Part shown: positions 23,842 through 33,078 of the stretch, one piece after another
How the letters are laid out: the number at the start of each line of letters is the position of its first letter
Numbering within the stretch: the first letter of the stretch is position 1
Assembly: GCA_963675655.1 (NCBI GenBank)
Contig: OY776489.1
Location: 248,001-312,000, forward strand
DNA from: CAXXOK01 sp963675655
Lineage (GTDB): Bacteria; Bacillota; Clostridia; Christensenellales; Aristaeellaceae
Length of the DNA: 64,000 bases
Direction: 5' to 3'
Translations under genes and position numbers: made by a program
Notes under the pieces: generated by a model
What the model was told of the DNA's origin: nothing
The model's database searches: none
What the model saw: only the letters and a program-made list of their open reading frames with translations

Positions 23842-24423
23842 ATGAAGAGTAGAGCAGAGCAGCACCGGGTGCGCTGTATCCCCACGGAATTTCGCGCAGT
23901 GCAGCAGGGAGAGGATAAGTACATTGAAGGATACTTCGCCGTTTTCGGAAGCATATACGAATTATGGCCGGGAGCCAGCGAAAGCATCGATCCACATGCG
24001 TTTGACGGAACGTTAAACGATGACGTCCGAGCACTGATTGACCATGAAACCCGGTTAGTGCTGGGTCGCACGAAGGCAAGCACGCTGGAACTCAAGGTGG
24101 ACGAGCGTGGCTTGTGGGGCCGCATACGCATCAACACGGATGACAGCGACGCGATGAACCTGTACAGCCGTGTACAGCGCGGGGATGTGGATCAGTGTTC
24201 CTTCGGGTTTGACATTTTGGACGAAAAGACCGAGTACCGCGAGGACGGTAGCATTCACTGGATCATCCTGAAAGTGAAGCTGTACGAGGTAAGCTGCGTC
24301 ACGTTCCCTGCATATGAGGACACCTCCATATCCGCCCGGAAGGACGACTATGAACAAATCAGGAAACGCGAGCTGGACGAATGGAAAGCCCGCACGAAAG
24401 GAAGGTTGCAACATGGCTCTTAG
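23842..24423 (+). CDS. Prohead maturation protease, HK97 (U35) family
   Basis: 193 residues, ATG at 23842 after GGAGGTG. Serine protease that trims the capsid protein. EGYFAVFGS, ALIDHET (catalytic His region) and CSFGFDILD (catalytic Ser region) are visible. It overlaps the capsid gene by 11 bases. Confidence 0.92.
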   Translation: MKSRAEQHRVRCIPTEFRAVQQGEDKYIEGYFAVFGSIYELWPGASESIDPHAFDGTLNDDVRALIDHETRLVLGRTKASTLELKVDERGLWGRIRINTDDSDAMNLYSRVQRGDVDQCSFGFDILDEKTEYREDGSIHWIILKVKLYEVSCVTFPAYEDTSISARKDDYEQIRKRELDEWKARTKGRLQHGS

Positions 24424-25867
24424 ACAGTTGCTCATTGCAAAGAAAATGGAAAGCCTGCGCGCTAAGCTGGATACGCTGCGCAAAAAGGATGAGGACTTTA
24501 CCACCCGCGGCGCCGCGCTGGATACGCGGGAAGCCGAACTGGGCGCAGCAATTTCTGAGGTAACGCTGGAAACATCCGAAGAGGATCGTTCCACCGTGGA
24601 AGCGGATGCCGATCAATTACAAGCAGACCGCGATGCGCTGGATGCAGAACGCGCGGAAAACGCCCAGCAAATCACTGATCTGGAAGGCCAGATCAGCGCC
24701 CTGCAAACGGAACTGGACGAGCTGAACGCACGGGCGGATACACCGCCGGCAGTGCCGGAAGTCACACCCACCCATGAAAGAGAGGATGAACACACCATGG
24801 AAAAAAGAAGCCGTTTTTTCGGTATGACATTTCAGGAGCGCGATGCGTTCCTTGCCCGGCAGGATGTGAAAGATTTTCTGCAGCGCGTGCGTGACCTCGG
24901 CCACCAGAAACGCGCGATCACCGGAGCCGAGCTGAACATTCCCGACACGGTGCTGCCGCTGATCCGCGAAAATGTGGACAAGTATTCCAAACTGATTGGC
25001 AAGGTATTTTTCCGCAGTATCAAGGGCACCGCCCGGCAGAACGTCGCAGGCAGCATTCCCGAAGCTGTATGGACTGAAATGCTTGGGAAAATCAACGAAC
25101 TGGCTATCTCCTTCACCCAGTGCGAGGTGGATGGCTTCAAAGTAGCCGGTTACATTCCGATCAACAATTCCATATTGGAAGACAGCGACCTGAACCTTGC
25201 CACCGAAATCCTGACCGCCATCGGTCAGGCTATCGGCTATGCGCTGGATAAGGCGATGGTGTACGGCACGGGCGTGAAAATGCCACTTGGCATGGTAACC
25301 CGTCTTGCACAGACTGTGGAGCCAGCCGATTACAGCGAAAATGCCCGGCAGTGGGTTGATCTGCATACCAGCAACATTCTGACGGTACGTGGTGGCACGG
25401 AAGGCAGCTACACGGTGCTTGAAGGCGTTGAACTGTTTAAGGGCATTGCTACCGCTGCCAAAGCCGCCAAAGGCAAGTACAGCCGCGGCGCTAAGATTTG
25501 GCTGATGAGCGAGTCCACGCATATGACCCTGAACATCGCGGCCATGAGCATCAACGCCGCCGGCGCTGTGGTATCGGGCATCCAGAACACCATGCCGGTT
25601 GTCGGCGGTGAGATCATCGAACTGGATTTCATTCCCGAAGGCGAGATCGTCATGGGCTATCCGGACGAATATCTGCTCGCGGAGCGCAAGGGAATTCAGC
25701 TGGCAATGAGTGAGCATGTAATGTTCCTGGAAGACATTACGCTGTACAAAGGCACCGCGCGTTACGACGGCTTGCCGGTAATCGCCGAGGGATTCGTGGC
25801 GATGGCGATTGACGCGGGAGACGTTACGACCAGCGTAGCCTTTGCGACCGACACGGCTAACGCCTAA
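24413..25867 (+). CDS. Major capsid protein, HK97 fold, with N-terminal scaffold domain
   Basis: 484 residues from the ATG at 24413. Residues 1-110 form a coiled coil (the delta/scaffold domain), probably removed by the protease; the HK97 fold begins near residue 150. KAMVYGTGVKMPLG and GFVAMAI are in the body and C-terminus. An internal ATG (HTMEKRSRFF) could give a shorter product, but the long form is the family norm. Confidence 0.93.
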   Translation: MALRQLLIAKKMESLRAKLDTLRKKDEDFTTRGAALDTREAELGAAISEVTLETSEEDRSTVEADADQLQADRDALDAERAENAQQITDLEGQISALQTELDELNARADTPPAVPEVTPTHEREDEHTMEKRSRFFGMTFQERDAFLARQDVKDFLQRVRDLGHQKRAITGAELNIPDTVLPLIRENVDKYSKLIGKVFFRSIKGTARQNVAGSIPEAVWTEMLGKINELAISFTQCEVDGFKVAGYIPINNSILEDSDLNLATEILTAIGQAIGYALDKAMVYGTGVKMPLGMVTRLAQTVEPADYSENARQWVDLHTSNILTVRGGTEGSYTVLEGVELFKGIATAAKAAKGKYSRGAKIWLMSESTHMTLNIAAMSINAAGAVVSGIQNTMPVVGGEIIELDFIPEGEIVMGYPDEYLLAERKGIQLAMSEHVMFLEDITLYKGTARYDGLPVIAEGFVAMAIDAGDVTTSVAFATDTANA

Positions 25868-25896
25868 CCCATAGCCCCTAACCACCCGTAATGACA

Positions 25897-25924
25897 GGCA
25901 GCCCCGTGTAATGGCGGGGCTGCC
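25897..25924 (+). terminator. Hairpin after the capsid gene
   Basis: GGCAGCCCCG/CGGGGCTGCC, 10 bp with an 8-base loop and no T tract. Probably stabilises capsid mRNA or partly stops transcription, so capsid mRNA exceeds connector mRNA. The same GGGGCTGCC stem occurs in the hairpin at 17238. Confidence 0.65.
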
Positions 25925-25942
25925 AGATATGGAGGAATAACC

Positions 25943-26227
25943 ATGGCGGCTAAAAAGAAAACCGCACCCGCGGAAAACCAAGAAACGCAAGCGCCTGCGA
26001 AAGTGCAGAGTGTAAGCGTTGTCTACAACCGGTCGCTGAAATTCGGCGCTACCGGTGAAGATGTGAAAGCGCTGCAAACGGCGCTGGCTGCCGCGGGTAG
26101 AAATGTAATTGTGAACGGCGTGTACGACCAGCGAACCGTGAAAGCAGTGCAGGCGCAGCAAAAGGCAAAAGGCTTTGCCGCCACCGGAATGGTACGCAAA
26201 GCATATATCGCGCGCCTGCTGGAGTAA
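25943..26227 (+). CDS. Peptidoglycan-binding-domain protein in the head module (paralogue 1)
   Basis: 94 residues. A disordered Lys/Ala/Pro-rich N-terminus is followed by one PG_binding_1-type repeat (FGATGEDVKALQTALAAAG, DQRTVKAVQAQQKAKG). It lies right after the capsid gene. Its relative is at 27927-28181. A capsid decoration or head-tail role is inferred only from position. Confidence 0.72.
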   Translation: MAAKKKTAPAENQETQAPAKVQSVSVVYNRSLKFGATGEDVKALQTALAAAGRNVIVNGVYDQRTVKAVQAQQKAKGFAATGMVRKAYIARLLE

Positions 26228-26254
26228 ACGCAGCGATAGAAGGGAGTGATTGCC

Positions 26255-26590
26255 ATGGCAATGGATGATACGTCGCGGGCTACGGTATTGGCGTTGGTAA
26301 AAGCCCGGTTAAACCGCATGGCCAACGACACGACGCTGGATACCTATCTGAACGCACGCATCGAAGCGGCAGAAAATGAACTGGCGAAAAAAGGGATTGA
26401 TCTGCTGGCCGAGAGTGTGGAAGATCAGGTTTTCCTAACGGATATCGTTGTATGGCAATACCAAAACCGAGACGCGAGCGGAGCCATGCCGGACTGGCTG
26501 CGGTTACGCATTAGAGAAAGATGGCTCAGCCAGCCGCAGCCTGTGGTGGATGAAACCGTAACGACAGACACCGAAGAGGTGACGCCATGA
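26255..26590 (+). CDS. Head-tail connector (gp6-like)
   Basis: 111 residues, ATG at 26255 after AAGGGAG. Helical protein of the gp6/adaptor type (VKARLNRMANDTTLDTYLNARIEAAENEL), which forms a ring under the portal. Overlaps the next gene by four bases. Confidence 0.78.
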   Translation: MAMDDTSRATVLALVKARLNRMANDTTLDTYLNARIEAAENELAKKGIDLLAESVEDQVFLTDIVVWQYQNRDASGAMPDWLRLRIRERWLSQPQPVVDETVTTDTEEVTP

Positions 26591-27198
26591 TACTGGATAA
26601 AGGCATCTGTTCGATTTTCCGGAGAAATGATCGGGCATTCACGCTGGTGTGCAAATCCTGGTACGGGCAATTATCGTTTGCCACGCAGGCGGCCGATGAA
26701 AACAAAGCAGTCGGCGCGCAGATATCGGCGCGGTTACGAATTTTACAGGATAGCTCTATCGCCAAAGATGATGTAGCCGTTCTAGGTGATACGGATACGC
26801 TGCTGTCTACTGAGGGCTGTTACGAGGTCACCCGCGCATATCATGGCGCTGATGATGATAACGGGCAGCCGATTACCGACCTGACGCTGGCAGAATCGCT
26901 GATGGTTGAACAAATCTATCTCATCGCCGGAGAACCCAGCACGGACAACATGGGCAATCAAACCATCATTCCGAGCAATACGGATCGACGTGAGATTGCG
27001 GCGGAGGTTCAGGCGGTCAGCATGCAAGAACGGTATAAAGCAATGGCCTACGATGAACAGCCGGAAATACGGCTGCTGATCTACGCTGACGAATACGAAG
27101 AACAGCCGTTCGTGAGCGTTGCCAGCGTTACCTACCAAATCCAGCACAAGGCCCATTTGGGAAAGAAGCTGGAGTTGATCTGCGGGGAGGGAATCTGA
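26587..27198 (+). CDS. Putative head-closure/head-tail joining protein
   Basis: 203 residues, mostly beta. No strong motif; called from position between the gp6-like connector and the gp10-like protein, where head-closure proteins sit. Longer than the usual 100-120 residues, so an extra domain is present. Shares its last base with the next start. Confidence 0.5.
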   Translation: MILDKGICSIFRRNDRAFTLVCKSWYGQLSFATQAADENKAVGAQISARLRILQDSSIAKDDVAVLGDTDTLLSTEGCYEVTRAYHGADDDNGQPITDLTLAESLMVEQIYLIAGEPSTDNMGNQTIIPSNTDRREIAAEVQAVSMQERYKAMAYDEQPEIRLLIYADEYEEQPFVSVASVTYQIQHKAHLGKKLELICGEGI

Positions 27199-27605
27199 TG
27201 CTATCCGTAGATTTAGACGTCACCGGGATGGATGAAATGCAGAAGTTTTTCGATGAACCAAGGCCGTTGGCAGCGAGGCAGCAAGTACGTAATGCTGTAA
27301 TAGCAGCCGGGGAACTAATCAAAGAAGACGCTAAAAGCCGAATCCATTCTATATCTGGCGATCTGGCCGATAGTTTACAAGTGGAATCCACCGTCGGGCA
27401 ACAAAAAATAGTAGCCACAATTCATCACGGGCAAGGCGGTGCGCATGATCATTTAGTTGAATATGGTCATATGACAGGCGGGTGGAACAAAAGCAATGAG
27501 CCTGTGTTGCCGCACCCCTATATGTGGCCAGCCTATGAGGCTAAGAAGGAAGAAGCGTTCGGCCTAATCAAAGGCGCGGTGGCGGAGGCGGTGAGGAACC
27601 TGTGA
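27198..27605 (+). CDS. HK97 gp10-like tail-joining protein
   Basis: 135 residues with the family layout: GELIKEDAKSRIH, a central GDLADSL, and the C-terminal HDHLVEYGHMTGG...PHPYMWPAYE. Acts in head-tail joining of long-tailed phages. Confidence 0.88.
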   Translation: MLSVDLDVTGMDEMQKFFDEPRPLAARQQVRNAVIAAGELIKEDAKSRIHSISGDLADSLQVESTVGQQKIVATIHHGQGGAHDHLVEYGHMTGGWNKSNEPVLPHPYMWPAYEAKKEEAFGLIKGAVAEAVRNL

Positions 27606-27934
27606 GCGTGTACACCGAACTGAAAGGGATTGTGGAAGCTACCGGAGTGCCTTGCAGTGCATTGGGTATGCCAACCACGGTAACCACCTATGCGGTGATC
27701 CGGATGGTGACGCACCAGGAGGAAGTGGCCGGGGACGATCAACCGATACTATACGGCGCGTATATGCAGGTTGATCTGTTTACGGACGCAGACGCCGACG
27801 CCAAGGCACGCAGTATCGTACGCGCAGCGCAGGCGGCTGGGTACAGCTACCGTGGCCGCAGCGACGATATCCTAAACAACAAGCAACACGTAACGATCCG
27901 ACTACGCAGATTGGAGGTAAATAGCGATGAGTGA
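27602..27934 (+). CDS. Tail terminator/completion protein
   Basis: 110 residues from a GTG at 27602 overlapping the previous stop. Alpha/beta; position right after gp10 and before the tail tube is that of the tail terminator that caps the tube. Sequence support is modest. Confidence 0.68.
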   Translation: MSVYTELKGIVEATGVPCSALGMPTTVTTYAVIRMVTHQEEVAGDDQPILYGAYMQVDLFTDADADAKARSIVRAAQAAGYSYRGRSDDILNNKQHVTIRLRRLEVNSDE

Positions 27935-28181
27935 TAAAAAGGTTGCGGAAGCCGCCGAACCGCAGAAGGGTTACACGTATGAAAAAGACCTGAAGTACGG
28001 CATGCACGGCGAGGACGTGAAAGCGCTGCAAACTGCACTTGCCGAAAAGGGGTACAAATGCACGCCCAGCGGGGACTTCGACATGGATACCGTGAAGGCA
28101 GTGCGCAAGCTGCAGCAGGCGAAGCGCTTGCCGCAAAACGGAATCTTCGGGAAAACGGACGCCAAAGCCCTGTTGGGCTAA
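27927..28181 (+). CDS. Peptidoglycan-binding-domain protein in the tail module (paralogue 2)
   Basis: 84 residues, ATG overlapping the previous gene by 8 bases. Same plan as 25943-26227: charged N-terminus then one PG_binding_1-type repeat (YGMHGEDVKALQTALAEKG, DTVKAVRKLQQAK). Stands directly before the tail-tube gene with its own ribosome site. Two such stand-alone proteins in one virion module are unusual. Confidence 0.72.
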   Translation: MSDKKVAEAAEPQKGYTYEKDLKYGMHGEDVKALQTALAEKGYKCTPSGDFDMDTVKAVRKLQQAKRLPQNGIFGKTDAKALLG

Positions 28182-28205
28182 TATTGAAACAGGAGGATCA
28201 CAATT

Positions 28206-28820
28206 ATGAGTGAACCGGTAGTATTGGATAAAGCCTTGCCCGTTATCGGTATGCGAGACCTGGTATATGCGAAAATCCTAACGGATACCGCAGCCGGAGC
28301 CACCTACGATACAGTAAAGCAATTGATCGGTGTGCAAGGATTGAGTTTTGTACCGCAAAGCAACCAGCAGCAAAGCTATGGAGACGACGGTACATTCTGC
28401 ATCGTCAACGCCAACGGAGATGCAGACGGCGAAGTGGATATGAACACCATTCCAGTTGCAATGGAGGTAGACTGGTTTGGGCATACGCTGGACGCCAACG
28501 GCGCGCTGGTGGAAAGCCCGGACGACGAAGTAAACCCTATCGCTGTTGGCTTCCGTGCGGCGAAAAGCTCCGGAGGCGACAAGCTGGTATGGCTGTACAA
28601 GTGTACGCCTTCCCTTCCGGAAACGGTTTATAAGACCAAGGAAGGCAGCAATGTCACCATTCAGAGTAAGAAGGTCAAGTTCAAGGGGACGAAGCGCATC
28701 TATGATGGAAAAACCAAAATTTCCATCGATAGCGATCTGGAAGGATTGGCACCCTCTGTGGTGACTAACTGGACCAGCGCGGTATATGAGCCTGCCGCCA
28801 CGCAGACCGTTGACCCCTGA
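28206..28820 (+). CDS. Major tail tube protein (phi13-type)
   Basis: 204 residues, AGGAGGATC upstream. The beta-rich phi13 tail-tube family shows in GMRDLVYAKIL near the start and in the middle segment. Followed by a strong terminator, as usual for an abundant structural protein. Confidence 0.88.
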   Translation: MSEPVVLDKALPVIGMRDLVYAKILTDTAAGATYDTVKQLIGVQGLSFVPQSNQQQSYGDDGTFCIVNANGDADGEVDMNTIPVAMEVDWFGHTLDANGALVESPDDEVNPIAVGFRAAKSSGGDKLVWLYKCTPSLPETVYKTKEGSNVTIQSKKVKFKGTKRIYDGKTKISIDSDLEGLAPSVVTNWTSAVYEPAATQTVDP

Positions 28821-28839
28821 TAACACACCCTAAACCATG

Positions 28840-28876
28840 AACCGGGGCGTGAGCAATTCACGCTCCGGTTTTGGCT
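28840..28876 (+). terminator. Terminator after the tail tube gene
   Basis: ACCGG(G)GCGTGA pairs with TCACGC(T)CCGGT around GCAAT and is followed by TTTTGG. Keeps tube mRNA in excess of tape measure mRNA. Confidence 0.8.
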
Positions 28877-28897
28877 ATTTGATTTGGAGGGCAGACT

Positions 28898-29227
28898 ATG
28901 AAAATTACGCTGGTATTGAACGAGAAGAGCCGCGATTTCTTCGCGGATATCACAGCCAGGAAAAGCCGGGAAGCCTACGAGCTGAAAGCAAAGATTGTCA
29001 AGACAATCAATGAAAACGGCGGGGAGTACCCGGAAGCATTGTTAGACGAAATGACCGCGTTTGTGGTAAAGGCGTTTGACAATCAGTTCGACGCACAGGA
29101 ATACCTGGACGGTTATAAAGGCTGGTTCTTCGATTCGATGGAATTGATCAACAGCATCATGAATAATGTTTTGGAGGCGCTGGCCGAAGGGTTCCCAAAA
29201 AAGCCGAAGCCCCAGACGGAGAAGTAA
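28898..29227 (+). CDS. Tail assembly chaperone G
   Basis: 109 residues. Binds the tape measure protein during tail assembly. Helical, with ITLVLNEKSRDFF at the start and DGYKGWFFDSMELIN near the end. Near its 3' end is a slippery sequence that allows a -1 frameshift to make a longer G-T protein. Confidence 0.85.
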   Translation: MKITLVLNEKSRDFFADITARKSREAYELKAKIVKTINENGGEYPEALLDEMTAFVVKAFDNQFDAQEYLDGYKGWFFDSMELINSIMNNVLEALAEGFPKKPKPQTEK

Positions 29228-29436
29228 CCGACTGGGGCGATTTCATTACGGATATATACATCAGCTTGATGGATAAGGGCTGGACGCTGCCGGAGATTGA
29301 CAATATGGACATCTGCTGGTATCTGCGCGTGATGGGAAAAAACGCACAGAAAGGCGATGGCAATACGAAGCTGACAACGGACGCGCAGGGCAAACAAGGC
29401 ATGTATATAGATCAATTTGGGCAGTTTGGGGGGTGA
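29194..29436 (+). CDS. Tail assembly chaperone T extension made by -1 frameshift (gpGT)
   Basis: In the -1 frame relative to gpG an open frame runs from the slippery site to TGA at 29434-29436, adding about 80 codons. The site C CCA AAA (29194-29200) overlaps A AAA AAG (29197-29203); both are classical heptamers. The extension includes TDWGDFITDIYI and DNMDICWYLRVMGKN. It ends just before the tape measure start, exactly as in lambda-type G/GT genes. Confidence 0.85.
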   Translation, partial: PKKAEAPDGEVTDWGDFITDIYISLMDKGWTLPEIDNMDICWYLRVMGKNAQKGDGNTKLTTDAQGKQGMYIDQFGQFGG

Positions 29437-29442
29437 CGGACA

Positions 29443-32400
29443 ATGGCGGCAGAAGAGGTAGTTGGTTCCCTTGCAGTTAAACTTGCGCTGCAATCGGGCA
29501 GTTTCGACGCCGGAATGCGGCGCGTCGGTACCGAACTGAAAAACATTGACAGCGGTTTCCGGGCAACGGGAGCCGAGGCCGCAGCAGCCGGACAGAAGTT
29601 CGACACACTCGGGCAGAAACAAACAGCGCTGACGCAAAAGCTGGATGTGCAGCAATCCGCCACGGTCGCCTACCGGCAGCAGCTGGATGAGCTCAAGGCG
29701 AAAATGGAACAGCTGGGAGCATCGCAAGACCAGCTGAAGGAAAAGGTGTCCGTATCCAAAAACGCCTTGGAAAAGGCTAAGGAAGAGCTGGAGGAGCACA
29801 AAAAAGCCGGGGATCTATCCGAAGAGGAAATGAAGGCCCTCGCCCAGCGCGTGGAAGACCTGGGCAAGGAATATAAGGACCTGACTACAAAGCAAAAACA
29901 GAACGATTCCAGCATGGGCAGGCTGCAGGGCACCATTTCCAAAACCGAAAACGCATATAACGAAATGCGTGTACAGACCGCAAAGACCCGACAAGAACTA
30001 GCGCGCACCGAAGCAGAGATTAAAACGCAAGCGTCCGTTTGGGGCAAACTGCAAGCCGCCGCGGAGAAGGCACAAAAGCCGCTGGAAAAGGCCGGGAAGG
30101 CGTTGAATTCTGCCGGCAATACCCTGACGGTCGGGCTGACCCTGCCGATTACAGCGGCGCTGTACGAAGCCGGAGACGCCGCCATGGACTTCGAGGATCA
30201 GCTGGCGAAGGTAGGTACCTTGCCGGGCGTAACCGCTGCGAAGTTGAAAAGCATCGGTAGTGACCTGATCGCCATCAGCAACGATACCGATACCGCTGTG
30301 GATAGTCTGGCGGAGGCAGAGTACCAGGCGATATCCGCAGGTGTGGACGTTGCCAATTCCACCGATTACATCAGTACCAGCGCGAAGGCGGCCAAGGGCG
30401 GGTTTACCGACCTGACAACGGCCGTAAACGGTAATACCTCCGTGCTCAACGCGTGGGGGCTGGAAGCCAGCGCATCCACCGACGTGTATAACAAGATGAT
30501 CGTTGCCCAGAACTTCGGGAAAACGACGCTGGGCGAGATTGCCGGGAGCATAGGCAATGTAGCATCCACCGCTGCCGGGCTAAATGTCAGCTATACCGAA
30601 TTGCTGGCCGCAAGTGCAGCCATGACCAAGGGCGGCATTAGCACCAGCGAAAGCATGACGATGCTGAACCAGGTATTGGCCAGCGTGCTCAACCCCACGG
30701 CGGAGGCGCAGAAAACCGCTAAGAAGCTGGGACTGGAATTTGACGCCACGGCGATTAAGAGCAAAGGGCTTGCCGGGTTCATCGGCGACATCAGCGAAAA
30801 GGCCGGCGGAAACGAAGAAGCCATGGCCAGCCTGTTTGGCAGCGTAGAAGCCTACAAGGCTGTTGCTGCCCTGGCCGGTGAGCAGAGCGATGATTTCGCA
30901 GAGGCACTAGACGCAATGGAAAATAGCGCCGGAGCCGTAGACGCCGCGTTTAACACCGTGAGCGACACCACCGGCAACAAGGCGCGGGCTGCCCTGAACC
31001 GGCTGAAGAACGAAGCGCTGGAATTCGGCGATGCCATGCTGCCGACAATCAACGGCGTGCTGGACACGGTGGATGGACTGATCGACGGACTGAACAACAT
31101 GGATGACGCCACTCGGAAGAACCTGCTGCTGGGAGCCGGCGCGGTCGCGATGATCGGGCCAACCACCAAAGCACTGGGCGGGCTGGCGACCGGGTTATCC
31201 GGAATCAGCAAAATGGTTACCGCCATGAAGACGGCGGGCGGATTATCTAGTGCGCTGGGGCTGGTGGGGATTCCGCTGGCGGCCGGGGCCGCGGGGATTG
31301 CCCTTCTATCGCTGGTTAGCAAATATGCGGAATTAAATTCCGCCGAAGGCAAGCTGAAGAACCGTATCGTGAAAGTCAGCCTGGACCTGGACGACCAAAG
31401 CAAAGCAGACTTTGACGCCAAAGTGAACACGGTGAAAGAAAGCACCGAAAAGGTTATGGAAATCAAGGCCAGCGTGGACGCTGAAAAAGTTGATTTGGTG
31501 ACCATGCTGGAAGACGCGATTTCCAACGGTAAGTTCACAAGCGGGGAAAATAACAAGCTGCGTAAAGCAATAGACGCTTGGGTGGACGAAGCAATCGAAG
31601 GTGTGAAAACAGACACGGCCACCAAAGCCGCCGAAATCACCACCGCGCTGGATGGCATTGCCGGGCTATCCGACGAAGCCAAAGCCAACATCGTTGCCAA
31701 TGTTGAGCAGCAGGGCGATAAGCAGATCGAGGAGCTGCAGGGGTACCAGGAAGAACTGGAAGCGCTGCTCAAATCCATGAAAGGCGGAACCGAGGCGATC
31801 ACAGCTGACAAGATCGCCCGGTACAACGAACTACTTGAACTGATTTCCACCATGAAAGCCGAGATTCAAGCGGCTAATGAAGGGCTAACGGACTATTACA
31901 AAGCCCAGAAAGTATACATGGAAAGCGGAAACGCTTCGCCAGAACAGGCGCAGGCGTATACGCAGCTGGGGTTGCAGCTGGCGACCGAAAATTACATGAC
32001 GGACCAACAGACGCGGCAGGAACTGCTGGCCGAAAAGAACCGGGCATTGGAAGCTGCGCAGGCCATTGCGGATGAAACAGGCGATGATTCCAACGTAGTC
32101 ATCATCAAAGAAGGCATCAAAACCGAATTCCAAAACAAAGAACAAGCCACGCAGGATTATCAGGATGAGCTGGTCAGCATAATAAACGATGGTACGAATG
32201 CCGCCTTATCGCAGGTACAGAATGGCGATAACCGGCTGGGAGAAGTGCTGGACGATTATATGAAGCTCGGATTTCTCAGCGGAATCGACCAAAGCGAGGA
32301 TATGAGCACATCGCATCCAGAGATACGCGAAAAGCTGCAAAGCATCCTGGGCGAAATGATGAAGATGGATCCATCGCAGGTAGACGTATCCGGGATGATG

Positions 32401-33066
32401 GAAGACGGCACGCTGGATATACTGATTCAAAAGTATAAAACCGAGCTTGGCGAGAAGATCACCACCGAAATGGAAACCGGGGAGTTTAACCCGGTAATGG
32501 AAATGTTGAAAAACTCCATGGACGGGGTTGACCTGAGCCAGATTGATACCAGCCAGCTCAGCGAGAACGTAAAAGGCATATTTGCCATGTTAGACTTCGA
32601 CGATACTGACGGAGAGATATCGAAGAATCTATGGCAAGGCATGGCTAACGGGCTGAGCGACAACTACGGAATCGCCAGCGACGCGATGACGGAAAAATCC
32701 AATGAACTGATCACGCTGGTGAAATCCATCTGGGGAATTCATTCGCCATCCACAGTGATGTATGGAATCTATAAAAATGTAATGATAGGCGGCGGAAACG
32801 CTATTACTGCGAATATCGGACTGCTAAAAAATCCGTTTCAAACATTAGTGGACACCGATTTTCCGAAGTTGGGAACGGATATGATGAACGCGCTGACGCA
32901 TGCAATAAACAGCCGAGGGGTTGCGTTCCGGGTGGCGTTAATGAATAACATTCGCACCGCAATGAACACGGCGCAAATGGTCGCAAACAAAGGAATTAAA
33001 ATACCCGTCTATCTGGATTATTCCAATGCGGCAACCAAGAAACTAAGCCAAGAGCTGGGACTATAA
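29443..33066 (+). CDS. Tape measure protein
   Basis: 1207 residues; sets tail length. Coiled coil at about 55-180, a TP901-type domain, hydrophobic stretches at about 220-250 and 560-625 (GLVGIPLAAGAAGIALLSLV), further coiled coil at 690-830. Length predicts a tail of roughly 180 nm by the usual 0.15 nm per residue rule (family knowledge). Intact frame. Confidence 0.93.
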   Translation: MAAEEVVGSLAVKLALQSGSFDAGMRRVGTELKNIDSGFRATGAEAAAAGQKFDTLGQKQTALTQKLDVQQSATVAYRQQLDELKAKMEQLGASQDQLKEKVSVSKNALEKAKEELEEHKKAGDLSEEEMKALAQRVEDLGKEYKDLTTKQKQNDSSMGRLQGTISKTENAYNEMRVQTAKTRQELARTEAEIKTQASVWGKLQAAAEKAQKPLEKAGKALNSAGNTLTVGLTLPITAALYEAGDAAMDFEDQLAKVGTLPGVTAAKLKSIGSDLIAISNDTDTAVDSLAEAEYQAISAGVDVANSTDYISTSAKAAKGGFTDLTTAVNGNTSVLNAWGLEASASTDVYNKMIVAQNFGKTTLGEIAGSIGNVASTAAGLNVSYTELLAASAAMTKGGISTSESMTMLNQVLASVLNPTAEAQKTAKKLGLEFDATAIKSKGLAGFIGDISEKAGGNEEAMASLFGSVEAYKAVAALAGEQSDDFAEALDAMENSAGAVDAAFNTVSDTTGNKARAALNRLKNEALEFGDAMLPTINGVLDTVDGLIDGLNNMDDATRKNLLLGAGAVAMIGPTTKALGGLATGLSGISKMVTAMKTAGGLSSALGLVGIPLAAGAAGIALLSLVSKYAELNSAEGKLKNRIVKVSLDLDDQSKADFDAKVNTVKESTEKVMEIKASVDAEKVDLVTMLEDAISNGKFTSGENNKLRKAIDAWVDEAIEGVKTDTATKAAEITTALDGIAGLSDEAKANIVANVEQQGDKQIEELQGYQEELEALLKSMKGGTEAITADKIARYNELLELISTMKAEIQAANEGLTDYYKAQKVYMESGNASPEQAQAYTQLGLQLATENYMTDQQTRQELLAEKNRALEAAQAIADETGDDSNVVIIKEGIKTEFQNKEQATQDYQDELVSIINDGTNAALSQVQNGDNRLGEVLDDYMKLGFLSGIDQSEDMSTSHPEIREKLQSILGEMMKMDPSQVDVSGMMEDGTLDILIQKYKTELGEKITTEMETGEFNPVMEMLKNSMDGVDLSQIDTSQLSENVKGIFAMLDFDDTDGEISKNLWQGMANGLSDNYGIASDAMTEKSNELITLVKSIWGIHSPSTVMYGIYKNVMIGGGNAITANIGLLKNPFQTLVDTDFPKLGTDMMNALTHAINSRGVAFRVALMNNIRTAMNTAQMVANKGIKIPVYLDYSNAATKKLSQELGL

Positions 33067-33078
33067 CGGAGGGCGCCT

